Source of the DNA: Rebecca billardiae RCC1528
Lineage: Eukaryota; Haptophyta
Assembly: GCA_965240325.2 (NCBI GenBank)
Contig: OZ251223.1
Span: 3,100,001-3,164,000 of the forward strand
Length of the DNA stretch: 64,000 nucleotides
Reading direction: 5' to 3'
In this document: piece by piece, positions 40,401 through 50,630 of the stretch
Position numbering within the stretch: position 1 is the first letter of the stretch
Layout: each line of letters begins with the position of its first letter
Made by a program: the position numbers and the translations under genes
Notes under the pieces: model-generated
The model's input: only the letters and a program-made list of their open reading frames with translations
Told to the model about the DNA's origin: nothing
Database searches by the model: none

Positions 40401-41984
40401 CGTGTGCGGCAGCTGCGCAAAGATCTGCAGGTTCGCCGCCGCCGACTTGGTGTGCTGGAACTCAAAGTGCTCGTGCAGCGCGCGCGCGAGCCGCGTCGGC
40501 AGCTTGCGCGTGCGCGCGTACTCGTCGACGGCCTTGAGCAGCTCCTTGTACCGCGTGGTCGCCTCGTCCGTGCGGAACAGGTAGTGGAACAACGTGCCGA
40601 GCACGAACGCGTAGAAGACGATCTGGAAGAGCACGATCACGTTCATGATCGTGAGCTCGTGCACCGAGACGGGCACGGTCGTGTACCCCATCGCCGTCAC
40701 GCCCGACATGGCCATGTACAGCGAGAGGAAGTACTTCTCCATGTCGCCGTTGCGCTCGGGGTCGAAGTGCTCGTACCCCGTCTCCGTGTACAACTGGCCC
40801 GCCCACGTGTACCGCTCGATGCGCCGCTGCTCGATCGCGTCGAGCGGCGGCGGCTCCGCGCCGGGCGCGACCGTCTCGCGCGCGACGAGCCACCACACGC
40901 ACGCGAGCAGGTGGGGCATGCCGAGCACGACGATGGTGTACTTGTACACGGCGAGGTAGATCACGTTGGTCGTCAGGTCGGTCGACACCTGGCTGATGTA
41001 CCAGTACAGGTCGAGCAGCCGCAGCAGCCGCAGCGCCTGCGCGACGTACCACAGCGCAAAGCCCTCGCCCGCCCACGCGAGCGCGCGCGCCACGTGCAGC
41101 GTCACGACCGCGAGCACGTCCGGCGCGAGGCGGCCGAGGGTGTACGGGTAGAGCGCGACGCCCGCGCTCTCGCGCTCCTCCTCCGTGAACGCCGTGCGCA
41201 GGTCCGCCTCGCCCGCGCACGCGGCGACGACGCGCGCGAGCTCGAAGACGTCGACCGCGACGTCGCCCGCGATCGAGAAGGGCGAGAACGCGGTGAGCAC
41301 GGGGAAGGCGACGCGCATCGGCAGCGAGAGGAACTCGAACGTGGTGCACGGCATGCGCAAGAACTTGTAGTACGCCTCCCACCGCTCGCGCCGCTGCTTG
41401 CGGTGCAGCTGCGCCAGCTCGAGCGCCGCCTCGTCCACGTCGTCAGCGCCGCCCGCCGACTCCTCGACGAGCTGCAGCGCCCAGTGGACGCCGCGCGGCT
41501 CGCGGCCGGCCGGGCGGTGCGCGCGGTAGTGGCGCGACGTCCTGAGGATCGGCCGCGGGCCCGATCGGTTGCCCCGGTTGCCGCGCAACGCGCTCGCGGC
41601 GCCGGCACCGCGTGGCGCCAGGCAGGAGCGCCGGCCGCGCACGCGCCAGCAGCCGCCCGTGCGCGCGCGCACGAAGCGCTGCAGCCGGAAGAGGACGAGG
41701 GACCAGCCGCGCAGCTCGACCCCGGTCAGCTCGAAGGAGTTCTGCTTGGCCGCCCCCGCGCCGCGCGAGCTGGGCTGCGCGACGGCCGCGCTCGGCGCCG
41801 GCGCGTTTGCGCGCGCCCCTGCCTGCAGCACGATTCCGTACGGGTTGTGCGCGAGCAGCGACGCGCGGCGCCCCGAGGCTGTCACGCGCGACTTGTCGTT
41901 CGCGTCGCCCACGCCCGCGACGGTGGCTGCCTTGCGCCCCCGCCGCTGGCCGCGCTCGGCGCCCTCGGCGGGCGCGCGTCCCAT
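31669..41984 (-). CDS. Two-module cyclic-nucleotide-binding, ankyrin-repeat ion channel
   Basis: Exons 41984-33021, 32895-32596 and 32457-31669 give 3,350 residues; introns 32896-33020 (GT-AG, 125 nt) and 32458-32595 (GC-AG, 138 nt). Module 1: membrane segments (about 210-490), pore region SGVTAMGYTTVPVSVHE (about 428), C-linker, cyclic-nucleotide fold (about 565-640, GEITFFLGIVQPYTV), ankyrins (about 731-1015, e.g. RTTLHLAAAEGNVKVVELLC). A 1,100-residue linker holds an EF-hand-like ALDVRQRGSINATDM (about 1798) and a Gly-Ala tandem tract. Module 2: membrane segments (about 2131-2395), pore region LQSVLSCLGMPQSPANHTE, fold with TAGELAFVFKLRHH, second ankyrin block (about 2668-2915). Each half resembles plant AKT/SKOR channels, but neither pore has the TxGYG filter. 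Exons 2-3 encode an unrecognised tail. A polypeptide of two such halves would dimerise to a tetrameric pore, as in two-pore channels (inference). Confidence 0.8.
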
Positions 41985-44051
41985 GCCCGCCCGCGCAGGA
42001 GAGAGCAGAGGGACGACAACCCCTCGCGTGGCGGGGTTCGGAATGGCCCGAATGATAGATGCGGCCTGAACTGAAACCTCCGCGCCCCTTTTTCATTACT
42101 CGTACGTGCATTCTGGTATCTCATCCACCTGTCCAGCCGCGCAAGTTACCGCCTGAGAAGGCAGGCGACACCGCGACCTTGCCGGGACAGTATTATTTTT
42201 CCGGACAAAACCGCCATATACCAATCTTACCCCCATACCCGGCCCGAAACTCTGTCATTCGTCGGTTTCGCCCTGGGTCCCTGACCCATTAATTTCTATG
42301 ATTTAACGACACAAGGAGCGCATATGATAATCACGTTGTCATTGATGAGCGGATAAAATTGTGATGATGACAATCCGGCTTCCAACTGGTGAGCAACTGG
42401 TGAGCACTGAGCAGCGGTTTATCACATCGATGACGATGAACCGCCAAACATTGATACCCAGCCCAAAGGTGCATGTGGAGTGTGGACAAATCATCTCAGT
42501 GATCTCGCCATGTAATTACCGGTTCATACCCAACTGCCCACTTGAAATGATCCTTATATTTGTGAAGGTTCTCGTCAATCGTCATCAACGTTTTATGATT
42601 ATATTCCCGAAACCACGACGGCCATCTTCTCGGAAACCGGGGGATCCGATCATCAATTATTATCATCAACATGCCCATAATATAATACATTAACATTCGC
42701 TTGCCGCTGAGCAATACATTATTATGATATTGTTATTCCACTTGATGACAGAGACATCGCGGGGAACGCTGGGCTGGCTGCCCGACCGGACAGACAGGTG
42801 GTCCGGATCCGGACCGGTTTTTCTTGGCGAATATTTTCTCTGGAGGAGAGAAAATCATCGGGCCAGCATGGCGGACTTTTCAATCTCAACGGCAAGGCCG
42901 ACAGCTCACGCGCTGTCGCTGGGGGCGCTGCCCGCCACGGTGTCTGGGCCGCACGAGCTCAGTGGATCAGCCCGTCTGATGTTGCCCCGGCAGCGGAAGT
43001 ACCCCTGGGCGCGGCCCTCGTTGCCGATTAGCGCTCTAGGCCGTAGAGCAGCCGCCGCCCGCCGGCCTGCTGCCTCGGTCAGTGACAAGGCTCGGTCGGA
43101 GGCCAGGCGCCAGCCGATCAGGCGAGGCTGCGGAGTGTGGTGACGCGACGTCACGCAGCGCCTCCGCGAAAGCGGTCAGCAACCACACGTACCTGGCGCC
43201 AGGCTCGCCCACCGGGTAGATCGGACCGCAAACTCTCATCATGCTGCTGCTGTTGAGGCATGAATGCCGTTGCTACGCCCAACCGCGCGACCGCTTGAGT
43301 CAGTATGGGACGTCGGAACGCGCGAGGTCGGCGAGACCTGACGACGCTTGAGCGCCGCGGAACACATCCGCTTGGGCGCGCATCGAGCCACATCCGCGGC
43401 CTAGAAGGGAGTCCCAAGTCTGTGCGCCTCCCCCGGCCCGGCCTCGGTGAAGAGCGCCGAGCGGCCCCAAAATATGAATATGCATTTGTGATATACGGCT
43501 TTTTTTATGGCTGGCCAAACCCTCCCGGAACCGCATAATATTAATAGAAGTCAGGCCGTTCTGAGCCAAGTCTCTCCGAACCATGAATCACGAGTTCGTT
43601 CGGCCGATAGTTCCTGATTTTATTTTTTGTAATACCGGGTCGTTCCTCATGTGAATATGCGTCGGAACTTCTTATCGGTTCGAGAAGGTTGGGGTAGATG
43701 GCGCTTGGTAAAAAATGACCGAGTTCCCATATGAATCCATGTATGACCCTTCCTCACCCATAACGGTAATTAGACATGGATGAGGAAGATGCGGCCTTCT
43801 CGCGTAACCGAGCCACCTATGAAGCGTTGCGAACTGTTCGACCCGCCATTTCAGAATAGTCATCGGACGTTCGGCCTCATTAGTGGTCGGTTGAACCCGT
43901 TCATATGGTTGCGAACGGGATTCAGCTGCGAATGTTTGTGATTATTACTCACCCCGAGAATCTGAGCCAACCCCTCTTCATCCCGTGATCGGCCACGCGG
44001 GTGCCCCAGCAAACCAACCTCTCGCCTCACGAGCACAGACAGCTCGAACGG
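41985..44051. other. Intergenic region
   Basis: About 2 kb between the channel gene's start and the next plus-strand gene. Open frames between 42700 and 43400 have no domain, no codon bias and stops in all frames nearby. Part of it is AT-rich (42290-42730). No repeat structure was recognised. Confidence 0.5.
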
Positions 44052-45329
44052 ATGCCACCCACAGCCCCCAACGCGCAGCAGAAGATCCTGCTCTTTCCGT
44101 GGTCGAACCACCCCGCCGGCTTTCGGCATCCTCCTGAACGCCCCGTGTACGCCCCTTCGTCGGGCGCCGGGCCGCTCTCGGCCCCGGACGCGCCGGGCTT
44201 CAAGCGTGCGCGCGTCGAGCGCTCTGCAAACAGCAGCGTCATCCTGCAAGGCGTCGGCGAGCACGACGCATGGCGGCCTGCCGCGGGACCTGATCTCGCA
44301 GAAATGGCCGCAGTGCGAGAGCACCTGCAGACGTTTGTGCATCCCGCATCCGCGCCGCTCGAGACGTCCGGCCTCGACGATTTCAGGCCGAGGCATTTCC
44401 CCGGCCTCGCGGCCGGCGGGTTCCTCGGGCTGAGCGCATCGCGCGATGTGGCGACCGGGTCGCCACCGGACGGGCAGGGCATCGGGCCGTTTGTCCCGTC
44501 GGCGCACGATCTCGCTCCTTTCCCATCGCCGCCGACGGCCGACGCCCCACCAACGACCCCTACGCTCTTCGATCTCGAGCTCCTTCGGCTCGCGCAAGCG
44601 GCATCCGCTGCGTTCGATGTGGCGAGTGCGCCACGCGCCGGCGGGAGCTTTGCTCCTCCGCCCGACGTGCCTCACTGTGCGCCGGTTGGCGTCGTGCCGA
44701 GTGGCTTCAGTGGCCACGGGTACAGCCGCCTCGCGCTACCGCCGCAGCAAGCGCCATCGCCGCCCGCGCCGACGCCGACGCCGTTCCCCTCCTTTGACGC
44801 GGCGCAGCACGTCGCGCAACCCGCACCCCCACCAGCCGAGCAGCCCCCGGCGGCGAACCGCCGGCGGGCGCAGACGAGCCTCGATCGGAGTCAGTACACG
44901 TGGCTCGCCGGCTACATCGCGGCCTTGCACTCCCACGGCGCCGAGAGCGCCGCCCAGGAGCTCATGCGCTCCGAAGCGCGTTCTGCGTTCCGGATGGCCG
45001 AGCTCGGCCACGGGATGACGGCCGGTGCTGCCATTGTGCTGCATCAGCAGGGAGCCCTCCCCGCGTTCCTCGCGAGCGGGAAGCCGCGCAAGCAGATCGC
45101 TCAGCTCATCGTTGACATGGCGGACCTGCCGCCGGATGCGCGGCAACAGCTGCTCGGGCTCAAGCTACACTCAGCCATCAAGGCAACGCAGCGCCGCAAC
45201 CAGGCGCGCCGCTCGCGCCGGGCACTGCAACAAGGCCCAGGCCCGCCATCGCCGGCGCAATCGCCGAAATCCGCTCCGACAAGCCTCGGCGACGGCAGCG
45301 ACACGACGACGACGTCGTCGCGCCCGTGA
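44052..45329 (+). CDS. Unknown Pro/Ala-rich protein with a helical C-terminal region
   Basis: 425 residues from the first in-frame ATG (MPPTAPNAQQK). Residues 1-275 are low-complexity, rich in Pro, Ala and Ser. From about 278 the protein becomes compact and helical: TSLDRSQYTWLAGYIAALHS, HGAESAAQELMRSEARSAF, MAELGHGMTAGAAIVLHQQG, IAQLIVDMADLPPDARQQ, ending in a basic stretch (RNQARRSRRALQQ) that could bind nucleic acid or act as a nuclear signal. Third codon positions are strongly GC throughout, supporting a real gene. I do not recognise the family. It is isolated by more than 2 kb of gene-poor DNA upstream, so it could be host or element-derived. Alternative GTG start upstream at 44001 is unlikely. 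Confidence 0.6.
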   Translation: MPPTAPNAQQKILLFPWSNHPAGFRHPPERPVYAPSSGAGPLSAPDAPGFKRARVERSANSSVILQGVGEHDAWRPAAGPDLAEMAAVREHLQTFVHPASAPLETSGLDDFRPRHFPGLAAGGFLGLSASRDVATGSPPDGQGIGPFVPSAHDLAPFPSPPTADAPPTTPTLFDLELLRLAQAASAAFDVASAPRAGGSFAPPPDVPHCAPVGVVPSGFSGHGYSRLALPPQQAPSPPAPTPTPFPSFDAAQHVAQPAPPPAEQPPAANRRRAQTSLDRSQYTWLAGYIAALHSHGAESAAQELMRSEARSAFRMAELGHGMTAGAAIVLHQQGALPAFLASGKPRKQIAQLIVDMADLPPDARQQLLGLKLHSAIKATQRRNQARRSRRALQQGPGPPSPAQSPKSAPTSLGDGSDTTTTSSRP

Positions 45330-45672
45330 GAGGCAAGTGTGCCCGCTCGCGGCAGCCATGCGCGGCCCGGCTCGTGGCTCGCCCCCGGCGCGGGCTGCGC
45401 ACGCGGCTCACGGGCCACGGTCGGCGTCAGTCGCCGCCCGCAGCGCAGCGCGCGCCACTGCCTGCCGCTGCGTGGCGGCGCTGCCACCAAGTATTTATTC
45501 CGGCGCGCTCCAGCATTCTGACGACGAGTCAGAGCGCGTGCCATGTTGACGAGTGTACAGTAGCATCTGGAATGTGACACTGCATTGCAGGGCACTCTAC
45601 AGTAACAGTGTTTGAGACAACCCAGCATGGCATCACTCATCAGATTGAAGATCAAGGTACGACACCGATCAG
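45330..45672. other. Intergenic region
   Basis: About 340 bp between two plus-strand genes; no motif or repeat stands out. Confidence 0.4.
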
Positions 45673-45822
45673 ATGCAGGCTGATGCAGCGTTGATGAAGC
45701 ATTTTCCAAGGCTCACGCGGCGGAGAAAAGATGCGCGGCGAAATCGTCCGACGACAGGGCTGTCAGAGAGAGGGCTCCCGGTGACCCGGTCCGGACTTCG
45801 AGAAGCACGGCGCGAATGCGCG

Positions 45823-46281
45823 ATGCGTCCGCTCGCGATCGCCGTCTCGGGCTCCGGCTGCAGCGCGGTGAATGGCATCTATGCGCAGGTCTCGGCGACC
45901 ACGATACCGGCAGGGTTTGCAGCCGTCTGCAAGGCGCAGGGCTGGAATGTCGCGCAGACCTGGCAGACGCTGAACAATGGCAGGTCCTGGTTTGGGCACA
46001 ACAACGGAGCGTACATCTACCTCAACGCCAAGGACGGGCACTGGTGGATCGACGAGCCAGGTGGCGAAGGCGTGTACATCGCGCCTGCTGAGACCGAATC
46101 GTCAGCCCATGCGCCGCCTGCCAAAGGCTGGCGCGCGTTGAGGCCATTGTACGCGCCACTGCCCGTGGTGGAGGTGCAGTACACGGCGGCGTTCAATAGC
46201 CCGACCCCGGTCAGACTGCTGTGCCACCGCACGCGATGCGGCCGAGCCGTCTCACATACTACATATATGATACTACTGTGA
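45823..46281 (+). CDS. Small protein with one G-x-GC-x-x-V-NG-x-Y / PP-x-x-GW repeat domain
   Basis: 152 residues from ATG 45823 (MRPLAIAVSG); an in-frame ATG at 45673 adds a basic 50-residue leader. The core begins VSGSGCSAVNGIYAQ and continues with a conserved-looking aromatic ladder: WFGHNNGAYIYLNAKDGHWW, IDEPGGEGVYIAPAE, APPAKGWRALRPLY, PLPVVEVQY. I recall similar units (variable-length V-x-G-x-G-x-x-x-x-N-G-x-Y to P-P-x-x-G-W) in many predicted proteins of algae and protists, sometimes repeated or next to kinase or ubiquitin-like domains; no function is assigned. After about residue 128 the sequence looks like read-through, so the true 3' end may be spliced. Confidence 0.55.
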   Translation: MRPLAIAVSGSGCSAVNGIYAQVSATTIPAGFAAVCKAQGWNVAQTWQTLNNGRSWFGHNNGAYIYLNAKDGHWWIDEPGGEGVYIAPAETESSAHAPPAKGWRALRPLYAPLPVVEVQYTAAFNSPTPVRLLCHRTRCGRAVSHTTYMILL

Positions 46282-46372
46282 CGGTGGTGGTGATAATCAG
46301 ATATGTTGTGAGCTGATGAGCCTTGAGTGATGCCGTCACCGTGAAACACCGATCCGACGAGATACATAGATC

Positions 46373-49294
46373 TTAGCTGCGCAAGCTTGTCGTCACAAGT
46401 GTAGTGTCAGCACGCTCGTTGTCATCATCCGCATCCCCGCGATCCTGTGGCGTGCTTGACTGATGATGGTGACGATTGATGTCGTCGGCGACGCCGGCGT
46501 CATCCGCAGCGGCGGCCGTCTGCGACGCGCCGGCCATACGCGCCACCATCTGGGACTGCGCCGCGCGCTCTTCCTCGTCGGAGCCCTCGCGGGCGAACAG
46601 GAGCTGCACGGGCGCGGCCAGCGCGGGCGCGTCGGGCAGGAGGCGCAGCGGCACGCTCATCAGGTCAAAGGCGATGCACGCGCGCCGCGTGTCGGTGCCG
46701 CCCACGTCGGCCACCTTGGGGTAGCGCTGGGAGAAGTGCGTCAGGCACACGCGCTGCGCGCGCGCGCGCGCGCCGACGGCGAGCGCCTCGCTGACCGTGC
46801 AGTGCCGGCGCGCGAGCGCCTCCTCCGCCAGCTCGTCCTCAAACGTCGCCTCGTGCACGAGGAAGAGCAAGCTGCACTCCGCGGCGGCCGCGGCGACAAA
46901 GGGCTCGCACGGCCGCGAGTCTCCCGAGTAGCCGCACGCCCAGCCGTCGGCCATGCTGAGCACGAGGCACCAGGCGTCGGCGCAGTGCACCGCCGGGACC
47001 ACCTGCGCGCGGCGCACGCCGAGCCCCCCCAGAGCGGGCAGCGCGTCCGGCGCGGACGTGCAGTGCGCAAAGGCGTGCGCGCACGGCTGCGCGAGCGTGC
47101 GCGCGCACACGTCCAGCCAGCGCTCGAGCCGTCGAGGCGCGAGCACGAGCGGGGGCGCCGCTGCCGCGGGGCTCGAGGCGGAGCCGACGGCGCGGGCGCG
47201 CTCCGCGAGGAGCGCCGGCAGGCCGAGGTGGTGGTCCGCGTGCGCGTGCGACACCCAGAACACGCGCACCGCCGCCAGCTCGCGCCGCGCGCCGCGCACG
47301 CCAAAGCGCCGGCGCAGCTGGCCGAGCGTCCCCTCGCCGCAGTCGAGGAGGACCGAGCCTCGCGCGCGCGGCAGCCGGAGCAGCGTGGCGGAGACGTTGC
47401 GGTACTTGGAGGGCATCGCGGCGCCGGTGCCGAGGAAGACCAGCTCGCCCCCGTCGAGCACGCCGGAGTGCACGAGGGCGCGCATCGCCACCTCGCCCTC
47501 GTCGGTCGGAGAGCCTGAGGCTTCCGCGGCGCACGGCGCGGGCCCGCCGCGCGGGGCGCGCGCTGCCTCCTCAGCGAGCAGCGCGCGGTGCTGCGCGGCG
47601 CAGAAGGCCGCGAGCGCGCAGCTCGGGGGCGGCTCCGAGGCTCCCGCCACGCAGGGCGCGAGCGCGGCAGCGGCAGCCGTCGTGCCCACGCCGCACTCGC
47701 CGCCCGCGCTGGCCGTGGCAGCATCTGCTGCCGCCGCCGCCGAGCCCGCGCCGTCGCGCGCCGCCGTCTCGCGCAGCCGCGAGGGCAGCGCCGCGAGCGC
47801 GCCGCCGAGCCCTTCGACGGCGCGCAGCTCGGCGGCGAGGTGCTCGCGCGAGAGGCTCTGCGCCTCGCCGCGCGAGTTGGTCCAGCGCACCAGCCGCTCG
47901 CACTCGCTCAGGTCGAGTTGGCGCCGATCCAGAGGACGCACCGTGAGCCTGCCCAGCAGCGCACCGCGGTGCACTGCCGCGCCGCGCGGCGCGAGCGGCG
48001 CGAGAGCGCGCTCGTCCGCGTGCGGGAAGGGGAAGGCCGTGGGCTGCACGGCGTGCAGCAGCGCCTGCACGCGCGCGCTGGAGACGAAGACGTGGCCGCC
48101 CGTGCACACCGTGCGGTCGAGCACGAGGTGCTGCACCGAGCTGCGCGCGCGCGCGGCGCCGAGGCCCACGCCACCACCGTCGGAGCACGCACCGCCGGCC
48201 GCGGGAGCGTCCGTCGCGCCGACCGCCGAGCCGGGCGCGCCGGCGGGCGCGCCCTCGAGCAGCTCGCACACGCGCGCGTACTCGTCCGACGCCCAGACGG
48301 AGTCGGGGCAGAGGTGCGCGCAGGCCGAGACGGGCATCGTGCCAACCAGCTCGCCGAGCGCGTCCGCGGCGCGCAGCAGCAGCCGCGCGTGCGCCACGGT
48401 CGGGCAGCGCAGCACGAGCACCACCTGGCCCGGCGTGGGCGCGCCCACCACCTCGCTCGGCTGCACGACGCGCCCGCCCGGCAGGGTGACACACTCGCCG
48501 CGGCAGAGCGCGCCGCGCGCGCGGCCCTCGATGCCCAGCGCCCGCGCGCGCTCGGCGTCGAACTTGCCCACGCCCGGCGGCAGCTCGACCGCGTAGCACA
48601 CAGCCTCGGCCGCCGCTGCCTCTGCCGTGGGCTCAGCGGCGTGGCCGCCGCTCGCAGCCGCTGGATCCGACGCGGCCGCCGCGGCGGGCGCGCGCGCGCC
48701 GTTGGCGAGGGCGGCGTCGAGCCGTCGGCGCTTCGTCGACGGGGCGTTCTCAACGCCACCCGCCTCGAGCGCGTCGAGTGCCGACGAGCCGGCGAGTGGC
48801 GCCGGCGTTTCCTGCGCCTGCGCGCGCACGGCGGCCGCGGACGTCGAGAGGACGAGCGCCCTGATGCGCAGGCCGTCGTCCACGCCGACTTGGGCGCAGC
48901 ACACGTCGGCGGTCGGCGCGCGGTGTGCCTCCTCGGCCCAGCCGAGTTTGGCGTGCGCCGGCATGAAATTCGAGGACGCGCGCAGGAACTCGAACGTGCC
49001 CGCGGGCCCGTGGATGGGCACGCGCGAGCTGTGGCCGGCATCGGCCAGCGTGATCAGCAAGCCCGGGAGGCCTCCGACGGTCTCCGAGGTGAGCGAGGTG
49101 AGAAAGACGCGGCGGAGCTTCTGACTCAGCCGCAGGTGCTGCTCGCTGCATAGCCTCTGCATCCCTTCCCCCGCGTTGAAGAGATACAGCGAGGTGCCGC
49201 GCTTGCGCGGCACGGTGAGAAGCAGCGACGGCGAGGTGTCCGCTGAGCCCGTGCCCAACACCTGCAGGGTGACGCTGCCCGTGAAGTCCACCAT
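46373..49294 (-). CDS. ELAC2: Long-form tRNase Z (ELAC2-type 3' tRNA-processing endonuclease)
   Basis: 973 residues, single exon, start ATG 49294 (MVDFTGSVTLQVLGTGSAD). It removes the 3' trailer from pre-tRNA in the nucleus and/or mitochondria. The N-terminal half is the degenerate metallo-beta-lactamase domain (YLFNAGEGMQRLC, VFLTSLTSETVGGLPGLLIT). A long Ala-rich linker follows. The C-terminal half is catalytic: LVFLGTGAAMPSKYRNVSAT (about 615-634), the zinc motif FWVSHAHADHHLGLP (HxHxDH, about 680), GYSGDSRPCEPF, LVHEATFEDELAEEA and VCLTHFSQRYPKVAD. All motifs of the long form are in order and intact. The length fits the family (about 800-900) plus low-complexity insertions. No organelle-targeting peptide is obvious at this start. 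Neighbours are unrelated. Confidence 0.93.
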   Translation of the reverse strand: MVDFTGSVTLQVLGTGSADTSPSLLLTVPRKRGTSLYLFNAGEGMQRLCSEQHLRLSQKLRRVFLTSLTSETVGGLPGLLITLADAGHSSRVPIHGPAGTFEFLRASSNFMPAHAKLGWAEEAHRAPTADVCCAQVGVDDGLRIRALVLSTSAAAVRAQAQETPAPLAGSSALDALEAGGVENAPSTKRRRLDAALANGARAPAAAAASDPAAASGGHAAEPTAEAAAAEAVCYAVELPPGVGKFDAERARALGIEGRARGALCRGECVTLPGGRVVQPSEVVGAPTPGQVVLVLRCPTVAHARLLLRAADALGELVGTMPVSACAHLCPDSVWASDEYARVCELLEGAPAGAPGSAVGATDAPAAGGACSDGGGVGLGAARARSSVQHLVLDRTVCTGGHVFVSSARVQALLHAVQPTAFPFPHADERALAPLAPRGAAVHRGALLGRLTVRPLDRRQLDLSECERLVRWTNSRGEAQSLSREHLAAELRAVEGLGGALAALPSRLRETAARDGAGSAAAAADAATASAGGECGVGTTAAAAALAPCVAGASEPPPSCALAAFCAAQHRALLAEEAARAPRGGPAPCAAEASGSPTDEGEVAMRALVHSGVLDGGELVFLGTGAAMPSKYRNVSATLLRLPRARGSVLLDCGEGTLGQLRRRFGVRGARRELAAVRVFWVSHAHADHHLGLPALLAERARAVGSASSPAAAAPPLVLAPRRLERWLDVCARTLAQPCAHAFAHCTSAPDALPALGGLGVRRAQVVPAVHCADAWCLVLSMADGWACGYSGDSRPCEPFVAAAAAECSLLFLVHEATFEDELAEEALARRHCTVSEALAVGARARAQRVCLTHFSQRYPKVADVGGTDTRRACIAFDLMSVPLRLLPDAPALAAPVQLLFAREGSDEEERAAQSQMVARMAGASQTAAAADDAGVADDINRHHHQSSTPQDRGDADDDNERADTTLVTTSLRS

Positions 49295-49481
49295 GATGCT
49301 CCGACGAGCGCGCGCCTCCCCGCCGGATCCTCTGCAGCTCGTCGGCGGGCGTTGTGCGATCGAGCGCGGCCAGGTCGAACCTCCGATGCAGCGTCTTGGT
49401 CAGCGTGCCGCGCGCTCGGCCGCCATCCGGCGCCCATCCACGTTCTCGTCATGATCTCATCACCTTGGCACTGTGATGCAT

Positions 49482-50384
49482 TTGACACTGGCCCACAGGG
49501 GGGGGTTCCGAATTGGTCCCCCGACCTCGAGCTCGATGGCTGCCGCACGTGCGTGCCCAGCGTGCCTCGCGCGTGTACGTGCACGGCAGGGCGTCCCGAC
49601 AGCGGCGGGGTGGCGTAGATGGTCGCATGGGAGGTGCATTCGTGTGTCGGAGACGTCTCGGCGCCTCGGTGGCGTGCCCACACCTCTCCTTGTCGCCGCT
49701 TGCCTGCTGCGTGCTCGGCCCGAGCCGTTTGGAGTGCACGCCTGCACGTGCACGGCCAGTGTCGGGCGGATCGAGCCGTAGCGAGTGTGCTTGCGGGTAC
49801 TCCCACCCGATGCGGCTCTCTGCCGCCGTCGTAGTAGCTCTCGTGCATCAATCCCAAGCCGTGCACTCCAACCCACGACGTGTTCAGTGTTGTCATGGTG
49901 GTACACCACATGCTGTCCAGTTTTATTTTCAAATAGCGCATTTCTGATGCGATTCCTGGGCAATGTTCGCGAGCATGTTGGGCGCATGCCTGACTAGATT
50001 CGGCAGGTTCCAGGACACGCGCGAGGGCTTGCGACGGCGGCAGAGAGCCGCATCGGGTGGGAGTACCCGCAAGCACACTCGCTACGGCTCGATCCGCCCG
50101 ACACTGGCCGTGCACGTGCAGGCGTGCACTCCAAACGGCTCGGGCCGAGCACGCAGCAGGCAAGCGGCGACAAGGAGAGGTGTGGGCACGCCACCGAGGC
50201 GCCGAGACGTCTCCGACACACGGATGCACCTCCCATGCGACCATCTACGCCACCCCGCCGCTGTCGGGACGCCCTACCGTGCACGTACACGCGCGAGGCA
50301 CGCTGGGCACGCACGTGCGGCAGCCATCGAGCTCGAGGTCGGGGGACCAATTATTCGGAACCCCCCCCTGTGGGCCAGTGTCAA
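49482..50384. mobile_element. Foldback/inverted-repeat element
   Basis: Arms 49482-49827 and 50032-50384 are nearly identical inverted copies of about 350 bp, ending TTGACACTGGCCCACAG outward and GAGAGCCGCATCGGG inward. The 200-bp spacer is AT-richer. The arms carry no recognisable protein. No clear target duplication was seen; arm identity suggests a recent or gene-converted element. Confidence 0.75.
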
Positions 50385-50561
50385 TGACAATGTCTGATGC
50401 CACTGTTCTACTGTCACGCCTTCCAAGTGTGCACGTTAAATCATAGTAAACTGTTGTTGATCATGCAGTCAGCAGTGACGACGACGCAAGGATTTCACTG
50501 CAACGAGCCGACATTATTTTCGCCGTGACCTCCAGAGTCCAGACCCGCGCCTGCCTGCTAA

Positions 50562-50630
50562 TCTCGCCTGCCCGTCGGAGCTGTGTGCGAGTCTCTTATA
50601 AATTCTTAGTATAGTAAACTGTACGAAGGC
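50562..50630 (-). repeat. Dispersed CAGGCAGGCGAG / TTTACTA repeat copy
   Basis: In minus orientation it reads TAAACTG ... CTTAGTATAGTAAACTG preceded by GAGCTGTGTGCGAGTCTC and TAATCTCGCCTGCC. It matches 3174-3226, 17350-17399 and 60821-60900 in block order. Confidence 0.6.

Noticed and set aside
41542-41672. A candidate intron (GTGCGC ... CTCAG) near the 5' end of the channel gene
   Set aside because: At 131 nt its removal would shift the frame relative to the downstream membrane segments, so it was not used. A different first exon or start remains possible.
33009-42074. A 3,021-codon open frame on the plus strand opposite the channel gene
   Set aside because: It is Arg/Ala/Val-rich without any domain. 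It exists because the high third-position GC of the minus-strand gene removes stops from the opposite strand. The minus strand has clear channel, cNMP and ankyrin motifs.
43160-43900. Possible structured RNA or tRNA-like sequence around GGTTCGAGAAGG
   Set aside because: No cloverleaf or acceptor-stem pairing could be built, and no conserved RNA family was recognised.
46953-49153. Long plus-strand open frames opposite tRNase Z
   Set aside because: Shadow frames with repetitive Arg/Ala composition; all catalytic motifs are on the minus strand.
49126-50446. Matching open frames in the foldback arms
   Set aside because: They mirror each other because of the inverted repeat and show no protein-like composition.
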